DNA of 64,000 bases from Euglena gracilis (taxonomy: Eukaryota > Euglenida > Euglenophyceae > Euglenales): the NCBI GenBank assembly GCA_039621445.1, contig CP154955.1, forward strand, positions 47,910,086 to 47,974,085, read 5' to 3'. Below are positions 20,009 through 29,049 of this stretch, piece after piece. Position 1 is the stretch's first letter, and each line of letters begins with the position of its first letter. Position numbers and translations under genes: made by a program. Under the pieces are notes generated by a model. It saw nothing but the letters and a program-made list of their open reading frames with translations, was not told where the DNA came from and did no database searches.

Positions 20009-20037
20009 AGGGGGGGGTCAAATAAAGGGGGGGGGTA

Positions 20038-20420
20038 ACTGGGGGGGGTCCTGGTCAATTAACTGTTCTTTGGTTAACCGAACAGCCTTGGGGCGGCGTT
20101 GTGTTGGTTGACCGGGGCCGCCGTAGCATTTGCCGCTCCTACGGGGCGTTTGCGGCCGGCTGGGGGGCCGGGGTTGCTTTCGACAGAAGACACCCTCGGC
20201 CGGTTTTGGACACGCTTTCGCGGACACAGGCATTGCCACAGTTCGGGGCGCCACGTGCTGTTTCCGCCCAGCCAAGGTTCCCGTTTTTTTTTGTTTTAAA
20301 CAAAGCAAAAAAATTTCATGAATAAAAAACGGTTTAAAACCGGATTTTTGTTTTAAGAAGGGGTGTTTTTTGTAAATAAAACACTACAAATAGGAAAAAA
20401 ACCTGTTTCAAACAACTTGT
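20038..20420. other. No secure gene
   Basis: 20090-20290 is GC-rich and open in several frames on both strands, so it could hold an exon, but no motif decides. 20280-20410 is poly-T/A with palindromes such as TTTTTTTGTTTTAAACAAAG. Confidence 0.35.
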
Positions 20421-21142
20421 TTAAAAACAGGTCGGGAACCTTGCGCCCAGCATGTTGTCCTTTCCCTGTTGGTTGGGTTTGGGGGAGCGAGGGCCAGCAC
20501 AGTGTCGCACGTGCCAACAGGTCCTCGTCCTCGAGTAATGACCGCACTGGCCGTTCTGCCGCGTCGAGTCGTGCAAATATTCGACCTTTGTGATCTCTGC
20601 CAACACTTCCAACGGTGTTGGCTTTTTTGGTTTGCCTTCGCTTTCCTCGGCGTTGAGAGGGCAGCGCCTCTTCCGGGCCGGGAATGGACACGGGCTGCAA
20701 AGATGTCTTCGCGCTTCGACGAGAATTCTTGTTTTGGTCTGGCGCAGCTGTCTTTTCTGCGTAACTCTGCATCGATCCCTGTCTTGCTTGCGGAGAAGAA
20801 CAGGCACCGCGATTTCTCGTTCTTTTTGCGTGCAGTGTTCTTGGGGCGTGCAAGGCCTCCGTTTTCCCCCTACCCGGTGCCGTGGCGCAGCCATACCTAC
20901 ACCACCGTGTCGATAAGGAGGAGCGGGGCAGGGAGGCAGACAGTGTGATTTTGAATGTCTTGGAGTGAGTGAGGACACACTCTGGCCAGGGCGGTAGGTC
21001 CGGGGGGCGACGAAGCGGTCGCTGTCCGTCAGGTCCTCGCCCTTGGCTGAGGTAGGCACTGGCCGTTCGGCCGCTCCGAGATGTGCAGACGTTTGGCATG
21101 GATGGCCCTGGCCAGAGAATTCCGCCTCCCCCTGGTTCAAGG
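20421..21142. other. Long open frames, coding status unclear
   Basis: Two minus-strand frames stay open for more than 270 codons. They include EVLAEITKVEYLHDS and, in a second frame, ERPVRSLLEDEDLLARATL. The DNA GCGGC(C/A)GAACGGCCAGTGC recurs at about 20550 and 21055, implying an internal duplication. Similar wording recurs near 22660. No family recognised. Confidence 0.25.
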
Positions 21143-21260
21143 TTGACGGCTTGTTTTTTTTGAAACAAAAAAAACATGTTTTTTTTAAAAAAATATGTTT
21201 TTTTAAAAAAACAAAAAAAACGTCATGGAGGGTTTGGGGGAAAAATTTTTTGCAATGTTT
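21143..21260. repeat. Poly-A/T palindrome block
   Basis: AAAAAAAACATGTTTTTTTT and related palindromes in tandem, as at 22375-22460, 11085-11145 and 10745-10830. Probably the subterminal part of a poly-T/A element, but no end could be fixed here. Confidence 0.5.
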
Positions 21261-21314
21261 TTTTTGGGGGGAAAAGTGCATTTTTTATCTCTACAACATT
21301 CGTTTTTTTTGGTT

Positions 21315-21985
21315 GAAAGCATAAGGTTGTTTCGATTAATCGTTTTTTTGATTAATCGTTCGCCACCCCTTGATTAATCGTTCATTCGGCCAGGGGGTGG
21401 TTAATCGAAATAATCGGTCTTCCCAAGGAAACCATTGAAAAATCAGTGCAGGAAAACACTTGGGAGTGATCATTTTGGAGGCTCTGTCCCACAGAAATGT
21501 CACTGTGTGTTGCTTTCTTTTGGGGAGACCTGTTAAAAAACAAACGGGATAGATTCATACACACAGACATCAGAGCACGGATGGAAGAGTCATCCAGCTT
21601 AGCACTCAAGTCGCTATGCAGGAGACTCTGGTGAGAAAAACTGCACTCAACACAAGCTTCTGAAACACCAAGGCTGAAAATTGCAATTGCAACTTTGGCC
21701 AAAATCGCACATGCAAAGCAACCCCCTCCCAAAATTGCACAGGCTGAGGAAGTGTCCGAGCAGTGATGGCCACAGGGCCATTTCGGGTCACTCATTGCCC
21801 CACTTCCCTTATTTTTAAGGAACAACATTATTTTTCAAGGGAAACAAAGCGTTTGTTGGTCATCAATGCTAGGGAACCCAAAGGGGGGCATTAATCGCTC
21901 GGTAATCGTTCGCCACCCCCCGATTAATCGGCATTAATCGTTCGGTGCCGTCGATTAAGATTAATCGTCCAACCTTAGAAAGCAT
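21315..21985 (-). mobile_element. Internally deleted hAT element, 655 bp
   Basis: The element is 21323-21977 with perfect 8-bp duplications GAAAGCAT (21315-21322 and 21978-21985). Ends are AAGGTTGTTTCGATTAATCG and the complement of TAAGGTTGGACGATTAATC. Both termini carry several CGATTAATCG motifs. Inside, on the minus strand, is a remnant of a hAT C-terminus. Confidence 0.85.
21530..21680 (-). pseudogene. hAT transposase C-terminal remnant
   Basis: Minus-strand frame EACVECSFSHQSLLHSDLSA then KLDDSSIRALMSVCMNLSR matches the hAT dimerisation layout V-E-x2-F-S...L-H-S...L-x-D...L-M...M-N and is close to the remnant at 15534-15665. The expected R after V-E is C here. No other transposase segment is left. 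Confidence 0.6.
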
Positions 21986-22374
21986 GATTTTTCGCACCAG
22001 AAAACACAGATTTGGAAATACTTTCACACATTTGAAAAAAAAAAACTTCACAGGGTGTTCCCCCATGACCCCCCTCCCCCAACCCGACCTAAGACCCGGT
22101 TCGGCCATTTTTTTCTGAAAAACTTGGCCGGTGATGCCTAATTTGACAAAATATTCCGGTAGATTTCCTAATTTTCGTTTGGGGGATTCCTATTTTGGAG
22201 CCAAAAAAAGGATTTTTTCCCCAAAAATTCGTTTTCGGTGATTTCTAAACTTGCCACCGAAAATGTGACCCCCCCCTCGTGACCCCCCCTGTGACCCCCC
22301 GTGACCCGAACCACCCGCGAAAAATTTTCTTCAAAAAATGGTCATTTCGCAAGGGAAAAGGTCAATTTTTGATT
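21986..22374. other. No gene recognised
   Basis: G/C-run fragments and TTCCTAATTTTCG-like motifs related to the repeat at 26400. Nothing supportable as coding. Confidence 0.4.
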
Positions 22375-22460
22375 TTTCAAAAAAACATGTTTTTTTGCGT
22401 TTTTTTAAAAAAAAACATGTTTTTTTTGTTTTTTTATATAAAAAAACAAAAAAAACGTCA
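22375..22460. repeat. Poly-A/T palindrome block
   Basis: CAAAAAAACATGTTTTTTTG and two further T/A palindromes. Same type as at 10745, 11085 and 21150. Confidence 0.55.
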
Positions 22461-22704
22461 ACCCTGCCCTGGTTTGCCGGCTCCACCACGTCCATCCGAG
22501 AAGATAATTGAACTCAGCGACCGCAAAAACCCCTTGCCTGGCCGCTGTTGGTGGCTTGGAGAATCCACCAATGCCCGTTTGCCGCAGTGAGCGAGGAGCT
22601 TGAGGCTCCGCTCTCCACCAGGACGGTCTAGACGAATGCCGGCTCTGGCGGCTCCACTACGGCGATGTGAACAAATATTCGGACTCGGTGACCTCAAAAA
22701 CCCT
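22461..22704. other. GC-rich stretch, possible exon on minus strand
   Basis: Open on the minus strand for nearly 100 codons, containing SPNICSHRRSGAARAGIR. Shares the wording GGTCACCGAGTCCGAATATT with 20580-20600 (minus strand). No family identified. Confidence 0.2.
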
Positions 22705-22830
22705 CCTGAAACCGTGTTTGGGCGAAGATTTAAGACTTTTAAAGGGACCACGGCGCCTTCGGCGCCACGGTCCCCGCCCCCAGGCTCCCCCTAACACTTG
22801 GCCCAAACACAGTTCTTGTCACAGAGGGGC
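22705..22830. repeat. UUCG-hairpin repeat, copy 2
   Basis: GAAACCGTGTTTGGGCGAAG, then TTTAAGACTTTTAAAG, then a stem GACCACGGCGCC-TTCG-GGCGCCACGGTC, then GGCCCAAACACAGTTCTTG. The same parts are at 8565-8760. Confidence 0.7.
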
Positions 22831-23466
22831 CTCTCAGTGGGCTCTGCCGGGTCATTTTCGCGGAGAAATTGTAATGGCTGGGGCCTACTCCACAGGACGG
22901 GAAAATTCGGCATGGCCGTTTCGGGCCTCCCGCCGCATTTCGGCGGGATGAGGGCCGCTTTTTCGGCTCCGCCGCCATCAATAACCCCCATCTGGGGCAC
23001 CTCAGTGGCCTGCGCCTGGTACCCAAGGGGAAGATATTGTTGCTGCCGCCGTCAGAGGGGAGTCCTTGCCGTCCGCCATGGAACTGGGAAGTTCGGTCCA
23101 GCCGTTTCCGACCTCCTCCCGCTACACTCCCAAGCGGAAAGCGTTTGTGGCAGGGGGTGGCAGGACTGTGGGCTGGGTCCACCACTGTTGCTCCCAATGA
23201 CTTCGATGCAATCTCCAGGGTCCTCTGTTTGGGGTTTCCCCAGGAGTTTCATTTGAATTTTGGAGCAGAATGTCTCACCAATCTTTTTTATGTTTTCGCT
23301 GAAATCTCTATGGTCCACTGCTGTGGTTTTCTCCTGCGGTTGAGCTTGTGGGAAAACCTTCTACAGCATTTTGGGAAAGCACAAAGCCAAACCCAAGGTT
23401 TGGGAGCAAAATGTCTGCGAATTGGGTCCACGAATCTTGATCGAGATGTCGATCGAGATGTCGATG
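22831..23466. other. GC-rich, coding status unclear
   Basis: Frames open on both strands. The minus strand shows two similar stretches (GRKRLDRTSQFHGG and GPKRPCRIFPSCG) that suggest a diverged internal repeat. No domain recognised. Confidence 0.25.
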
Positions 23467-23691
23467 TGCTGCTGCTGTTGTGGCTTCTCTGGGGCTGGCT
23501 CTCCCAGGGCTTGGGTCCACCAACCTTGTTCAAGATGTCGATGTGTTGCTGCTGTTGCTGCTTCTCCTGGGGCTGGCTCTCCCAGGGCTTGGGCCACCAA
23601 TCTTGTTCAAGATGTCGATGTACTGCTGCTGTTGCTGCCTCTCCTGGGGCTGGGTCTCCTGGGGCTTGGGCCACCGATGTCGATGTCGATG
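23467..23691. repeat. 77-bp tandem repeat, three units
   Basis: Units 23467-23543, 23544-23620 and 23621-23691 (71 bp), each with TGCTGCTGTTG, GGGGCTGGCTCTCCCAGGGC and CAAGATGTCGATG. As 77 is not a multiple of three, the Gln-rich translations change frame at each unit, which argues against coding. Confidence 0.85.
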
Positions 23692-24482
23692 TGCTGCTGC
23701 TGGGTAGCCGAATCTCACTTCTTCTCCCGGGGCTGAGTCTCCCAGGGCATCATAGATGTCGCTGTGGACTCCGGGGGTTGTTGAAATCACCCGGGTCGGC
23801 GAGGCTGTCGTTGCAAATGAGCCAGTAGGGTGAACTCAGAGTGGATGAAACAATGAACTTCGAGAGGTCGAACGCCTGGAACTTCAAAATATACCCCACG
23901 TGGGGATTTCACTTGTCCGACATTATATGCGAAAAAAAAATAGACTCTCAGAAAGTGTTGAAGTATGCCACGTAGCATCGTGGCAAATGTTTAAGAATCG
24001 CGGCCGTCCGGCGCGCGCGCAGTGTGTGAGGAATTCTTGACAGGTTGGTCATCTTCATACAAGTTCTTTCTTCTTTCCATTTTTTTTATTTAATTATACT
24101 CAGAACATACAGCACACCCGTCTCAAATTTCAGTGTATTGGTTCCAGTTTGCCCCCTTTGGGAGGAGGTAAACGTCACATTCCAACTTGCAAGCGATGAG
24201 CTGGTGCAGGAGAAACGCCAGTTGCATAAACATCAAGGGCCCTTGACTTGGACAATATTTTTAAACTTCACAGGTCCAAATCATGCTCACCTTCCTGACC
24301 TAAACCCCCGGGGAAGGGTGCTTGTCTGTAATTTCATGATGGACGGCCCCCCTTTTGGTTTATATAAGGCATAGCGACTGGTCGGCCGACAAACCACCAC
24401 CCTCACCCCCCCCTAATTGGCCCCCCTGATTGACTAATTGGCGGTTCCAATTGGGGAATGGCCCATCCAGAACGCAGGGGAA
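23692..24482. other. No gene recognised
   Basis: Unique-looking DNA with a CGCGCGC run near 24012 and polypyrimidine near 24065-24090, which could be an intron acceptor region, but no exon could be defined. 24368-24400 carries GGTCGGCCGAC. Confidence 0.4.
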
Positions 24483-25391
24483 CAGGATGAGGTACTTGTC
24501 TGTTATCGTACGACATACCCCCCCCCCCTTTTGGTTATGGTACGACGCCCTTTGAACGGCCAGAATGCTTTCCCTTGGGGTCTGTTTCAGCCCTTTCGGG
24601 TGGTTTTTGGGGTTATTTGAAGGGATAGGGTTAGGGTTTCGAAGGGCCCTGCCGTACCTTGGAACACACAAGGGAAACCCAAAGGCAGCAGACTGGCAGG
24701 GAGAAAGAAAGATAGGTACTTATCTGTTATCGTACGACGGACCCCCCCCCCTTTCGGTTATGGTACGACACCCTTTTTCTGGGTTATTATGGGGTTATTG
24801 AAGGAGTAGGGTTAGGTGCGCTCATGCTACAGTGCGCTACATGGCCATGTTGTGCTCCATTGCCACGTTGCGCTACATGGCCGTGAAGCGCTACATGGCC
24901 ATGTAGCGCTCTTGTGGGGTTATTGAAGGAGTAGGGTTAGGTGCGCTAATGGCCATGTTGCGCTACATGGCCACGTTGCGCTACACGACCATGTCGCGCA
25001 ACGTGGCCATGTAGCGCAACGTGGCCATGTAGCGCAAACGTGCATGTGCGCACCTAACCCTATTCCTTTAATTAACCCTAAATAACCCAGAAAAAGGGTG
25101 TCGTACCATAACCGAAAGGGGGGGGGTCCGTCGTACGATAACAGATAAGTACCGAAAGATAAAGCCCGCCGACCTTCCGGCCCGGAAAGGGGATTTGCCA
25201 TCCTGAACAGGCATTTTGCCCAAATTTGGCCGGATTCGGAAAAAGGCTGAAACTTCACCAGGATGGGTCCTTACCCTAACCCCATTCCTCCCAATAACCC
25301 TATACAGGCACCGGAGGAGGAAATGAAGGCGTCGTACCATAACCAAAAGGGGGGGGTATGTCGTACGATAACAGACAAGTACCCAGGATGA
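24483..25391. mobile_element. GGTACTTGTC element (K1), 893 bp, outer
   Basis: The element is 24491-25383, flanked by perfect 8-bp duplications CAGGATGA (24483-24490 and 25384-25391). Both ends carry about 55 bp of inverted repeat starting GGTACTTGTCTGTTATCG, including TACGACATACC + C-run + TTTTGGTTATGGTACGAC. It contains a second, complete member of the same family (K2). Confidence 0.93.
24707..25161. mobile_element. GGTACTTATC element (K2), 439 bp, nested in K1
   Basis: The element is 24715-25153, with perfect 8-bp duplications GAAAGATA (24707-24714 and 25154-25161). Its inverted repeats run for about 110 bp and include GTAGGGTTAGGTGCGC. The centre is a set of inverted CGCTACATGGCCATGTTGCG motifs, so nearly all of it can fold back on itself. 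No coding capacity. Confidence 0.93.
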
Positions 25392-25800
25392 TTTGCCGAG
25401 ATTTGGCCTTTACAAAGGCCAAAACAGATTGACAACTCCCAACCCTTCATTAGCCAACACAGCCGTCCCAAAAGGAGAAGAGGGCGTCCTAGGATGGGGG
25501 TGTCGGTCCCGGCCAAAGGGGGGTCGGCACACCCCTCCCCCCCCTCACCGACCCCCTCGCCACGCCATTTTACCCCCCCCCCTTTTTCAGACCCCCTCGC
25601 CACGCCATGTCAGGCCCGACAAAGAAAATTTTCTTGGCAAACCCCCACGCACCCCTCCCCCCCCCCATCCGGGACCCCCTCGCGCCAAAAACCCCCTCCC
25701 CCCCCCCCAGCCGGAAACCTCGCCACGGCGTGCCGACCCCCCAAAGGACCTTCGGCCGGCCAGGGGGGGGGGGTCTTATGTGGGGGGGGGGGCATGGTAC
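25392..25800. other. C-rich stretch without gene
   Basis: Repeats of ACCCCCTCGCCACGCC and long C runs. Open frames encode only Pro-rich low-complexity text. Confidence 0.5.
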
Positions 25801-26039
25801 CCAATATTGGTTGGCCGACTAGGCCTGGTCAGAAGCCAGTCGCCAAGACGGGGGGGGGGCAGTGGGTAGTCAGCCGGCTGGTCAGCCGACCCACTCTAAT
25901 TAAGCCTCCCCACCTCAATAAAATCAACCACAGGCGGAAACTTACCCAAAATGGCTCTATAGAACACCCCAATCGAGGGTGAATATGCAAAAATTTGGGT
26001 GAAAACACATCCAAAATTTTCTTGTAACCATGAATAGAG
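25801..26039. repeat. GTCGGCCGAC family copy and unassigned DNA
   Basis: 25812-25900 carries TTGGCCGACTAGGCCTGGTC and GTAGTCAGCCGGCTGGTC, like 11660-11780 and 13095-13140. 25901-26039 shows nothing further. Confidence 0.5.
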
Positions 26040-26165
26040 GCCCGGCGCCTGCCCTGTTTTTTCGTGGGTGTGAACACGGAAAACAGGGCATATTTTCAGT
26101 TCACGAAAATATGCCCTGTTTTTTTGTGAATAGGTATTCACGAAAAACAGGGCATATTTTTGTGA
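26040..26165. repeat. AACAGGGCATATTTT inverted triplet
   Basis: GAAAACAGGGCATATTTTC (about 26080), its complement GAAAATATGCCCTGTTTTT (about 26104) and a third copy in the first orientation (about 26138), with a TGAATA/TATTCAC hinge. The copies can form alternative hairpins. Confidence 0.8.
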
Positions 26166-26329
26166 ACATGATTTTTAACTGAAATGAAAACCAAAAACCC
26201 AAACGTGAAAAAGGAACTGATACAAGAAAACTGATTGCTTTGAAACAGAATCAGAGCAAACGGATGACGGAACAACACACGGGGGAAGTGACGAAGTCGG
26301 TGCGCGACCAGTGCAACGACGGACAGCAC

Positions 26330-26640
26330 AATGGGGGTGTATCCCCCGCGACCCCCCCACGACCCACACATGGAGGGTTTCCGCATCCCAGTAGGAGCCA
26401 AAAAAATGGCACCTAATTAGGAATTTGCACCCAAATTAGGAATCAAAATTGCCAAAAATGTGTGATAAATTCCTAATTGGAGCTATTTTTGGACCCAAAA
26501 GTTCCAAAAATAGGTCCCATGTGACGTTGTATGAGAGGTCACACTTGTCACGCATGACCCCTCAAAACTGCCACGTTCCCCCCGCGACCCCCCCCCGCGA
26601 CCCCCCCGCGACCCCCCCCGCGACTCATACACCCCCAATG
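26330..26640. repeat. CCCGCGACC/CTAATTAGGAATT repeat, uninterrupted copy
   Basis: Contains GGAGGGTTTCCGCATCCCAG, TGGCACCTAATTAGGAATT and GTGACGTTGTATG, ending in CCGCGACC runs. The copy at 30640-31230 is the same repeat with MITE M2 inserted after CCCAGT, so this copy is its empty site. Confidence 0.8.
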
Positions 26641-26739
26641 CTGTGGATGATTAGAAAGACACACTAACAGGGTCTGCGCAAATTGCACACCCATGCTCCA
26701 CTGCACCATGTCAAGGATGCCAGGAAGTTCTGCTGGTTG

Positions 26740-26794
26740 CAGCGACGGTCCTGACTGCAGTCAGGACCGTCGCTGGGTCAGGACCGTCTCGCTG
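26740..26794. repeat. Perfect 36-bp palindrome plus third arm
   Basis: 26740-26775 is a loop-less perfect palindrome centred on CTGACTG/CAGTCAG with arms beginning CAGCGACGGTCC. A third, slightly changed arm GGTCAGGACCGTCTCGCTG follows at 26776-26794. Confidence 0.9.
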
Positions 26795-26879
26795 AAAATT
26801 GGCCCTTTTCAGGGACTCGAGAAATGTGAAAGGGTCACTTTTTCGGCAATTCTCCGTGTCGGGACAGCAATTTTCGAAG

Positions 26880-27090
26880 GGGAAGAAAACCATTGGGGAA
26901 AATCAGGGGAGGCTAGGTAGTCCACTTCGGGACCCCGGACCCCCCTCCCCCCTTCCCCCTTGTTCAGTTCACTTCGGAAGTGAACAGGGGATCCCGAACA
27001 AGGCTGCATAGAGGTAGAGGGATAGAGGTAGAGGTAGAGGTAGAGGTTTTCCAACCTCTTCTATCCCTCTATGTCACCTCTATGTCAAAA
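26880..27090. repeat. C-run hairpin and GAGGTAGAGG minisatellite
   Basis: 26963-26981 is GTTCACTTC-G-GAAGTGAAC. 27006-27052 has GAGGTAGAGG units, and 27053-27085 the complementary CCTCTTCTATCCCTCTATG. Together they form a fold-back as at 9265-9430. Confidence 0.6.
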
Positions 27091-27319
27091 ACCAAAGGAA
27101 AATGGCCGTGATAAAGGAATTTTTTTTTGCAAGCAAAGGGGAAATGCATGAAAAGCTTCAGAATTGTTCAATGTGGTCACATAACTGCACCAATAAATTT
27201 CAAAACCACCAACCCACATATTGTTTCTCACCCCCTCGCCGTTTGTATGTGTTTTCATGCATAATTGCCATTTTCCGAGCATATGGGGTGTTTTATGACC
27301 CCATTTGAGGCCATTTTGG
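27091..27319. other. No gene recognised
   Basis: AT-rich, short open frames only. Confidence 0.4.
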
Positions 27320-27801
27320 TACTATACCTTTTTGATTATTCCCCCCCTCCCACGGAGCCGGAAACCAGGGGGGGGGGAAATAATCGCCCGGGTCCCCCGC
27401 TGCAGGTACTTTTGTTATGCCCGTGAAGCCAAGTATGAAGGCTGTGAACAAGAAGCGAGGCACATCTGGTGCCCGCAATGTAGGTCAGCGGAACAGTGGA
27501 AAGTATTGTATGCACAATGCTGGGTTTGTCGCCGCCATCTTGAAAGATTACAAGGAACGTGTACATGTCACTGATGCAGAACTGCATGCACAAATAAACA
27601 ATCTGCGCCCTCGTCGTAAGTGAGTTGAGCACAGCATCAGGCGCATCAGCATCATGAGCACTTTCCTTTGCGTTTGTCACCCAGAAAGTCCAAAAATTTT
27701 GGGGGGGAAAATGATCGCCCGGGTCCGGCTTTCCTGTTTTTGGGCCGAAAGTGGGGGGAGGGGAATAATCGACCGGGGAAAATAATCGGAAAGGTATAGT
27801 A
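27320..27801. mobile_element. TA-type element with TACTATACC ends (T11), carries a small ORF
   Basis: Left TACTATACCTTTTTGATTAT + CCCCCCCTCCCAC, right the complement ending GGAAAGGTATAGTA; about 33 bp of inverted repeat, with TA at both edges. AATAATCG(C/A)CCGGG recurs inside both ends. An open frame of 68 codons lies in the middle. Confidence 0.65.
27417..27623 (+). CDS. 68-aa basic protein inside a TA element
   Basis: ATG at 27417 to stop at 27621-27623. It begins MPVKPSMKAVNKKRGTSGAR, passes YCMHNAGFVAAILKDYKERV and ends NNLRPRRK. Basic at both ends with a helical middle, so nucleic-acid binding is possible, but that is inference. It sits wholly within the inverted repeats of T11. It could be a captured exon, a small element-encoded protein or one exon of a larger gene: the last codon runs into AAGTGAGTTG, which contains a plausible donor. 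No family recognised. Confidence 0.45.
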   Translation: MPVKPSMKAVNKKRGTSGARNVGQRNSGKYCMHNAGFVAAILKDYKERVHVTDAELHAQINNLRPRRK

Positions 27802-27810
27802 CATTTTATG

Positions 27811-27905
27811 GACATAGAGGTGACATAGAGGTGGAGGTAGAGGTAGAGGTGGTTGACATAGAGGTAGAGGCCTTTGACCTCTACCTCTACCTCTATGCAG
27901 CCCTG
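27811..27905. repeat. GAGGTAGAGG palindromic minisatellite
   Basis: Units of ATAGAGGTGACATAGAGG and GGTAGAGGTAGAGG followed by their complement CCTCTACCTCTACCTCTATG. Third locus of the family. Confidence 0.8.
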
Positions 27906-28075
27906 TCCCGAGACCCCCCCCCCCAGTGTACCTGGCCACACTTGTTCACTTCTGGAAAAAACCAATAACCGGAAGGAGCGGCGCACACCGATATTCGCTT
28001 CAGAGCCTTACGGATAACAGAGGGTCGGTATTTTATGCACATTGCTTGTGTTGTTCCTCGTCTGTTCTTGCAAAA

Positions 28076-28600
28076 ATGGCGAAGAAAGCCGCAAACACCA
28101 TGGACACATTGCCACAACCCCCAAAACTTGCTGAATTTTGGCCACAATTAAGCAGGGATGGGACAAAAGAAAGAACCCCGCGGTTGACCCCTTGCATGGT
28201 AACCTTCTGGCGGAGGCTACCAAAAGAAAGCATCCGGTTCTGCAATGCCCTTGGACGAATTGGATGCTTTCCTTTGTGCTTGGGCGGCTTGGGTGCTTGA
28301 TCCTCCTCTGTTGTTTGATGGGCAAGCGGTCATCAAACAATGCGAGGACAATGTGGCCATCAATTCAAATTCCAACAATTGAAAGCATCCACGTTCAGGG
28401 GCTACCTGAACGCAGTTGCCCGCATCCATGCCTCATCTCAGCCAGAAACCCTGTTTGTGCCATCCTCTGACACCAACTCCCACAACTGCAAAAATTGATG
28501 GCGGCTGCTTTGACCCGTGAAGCAACCAAAAAAGCCATTGGTGAGGCTGCCCCTAAAATTAAGTGCCCACCCTCCCCAAATTTAGCGCCGGTTGTCCGGA
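28076..28600 (+). CDS. Exons of an unknown protein, possibly tyrosine-recombinase-like
   Basis: Candidate exons: 28076-28145 (MAKKAANTMDTLPQPPKLAE), 28206-28345 (MPLDELDAFLCAWAAWVLDP) and 28370-28490 (QLKASTFRGYLNAVARIHAS), then 28495-28560 (LMAAALTREATKKAIGEAAP). The third and fourth resemble the helical core-binding domain of tyrosine recombinases (S-T-x2-x-Y-x2-A-V-A...H), from memory only. They lie in different frames, so introns or frameshifts separate them. No catalytic R-H-R-Y part is visible nearby. Confidence 0.3.
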
Positions 28601-29049
28601 AGCTGCGCAGTTCCCCGGCGCCACGGACCGAGAAGTCGAAAGTCGGACCCGGGTTTCCCCATACGCCCCCCCCCCTGGCCATCTCCAGGGGGCATATTTG
28701 GGAATAACACCAGAGTTGCTCACCCGCCAGGGGCAGCAACAAAAGCACTGGTGCAAGGCCCTGGCCGTTCACCACACAAACTGGGCAGAAGCGAAGTTGG
28801 CGCCCGCCATAAACAGACAAGAAGCCTTCGCGCAACCAAGGGGGGCATATAGTTGGGAGCTGCCAATTCATATACCCCCCCCCCCCCTTATTGCCCCCCC
28901 CCCCTTATTGTCCCTCGGCCACGGCCGACGGGGGGTTTTTTTGGCTCGGCCAATGAAATTCTGGCACTTGTCTGTTATCGCACGACATACCCCCCCCCTT
29001 TTGGTTATCGCACGACACCTTATTTTTAGTCTTATGGGGTTATTTTATG

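Larger units (their letters stand above)
15929..20037. mobile_element. TA-type element (T6) containing the hAT element
   Basis: Left end TACCACCCCCCCCC-TTTATTTGAG, right end TCAAATAAAGGGGGGGGG-TA, both at a TA. The empty site at about 15130 (AAATAACTGGGG) shows a single TA. Without its two inserts it would be roughly 200 bp, like T5 at 12893. It was later entered by the 3.7-kb hAT element and by T7. Confidence 0.8.
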
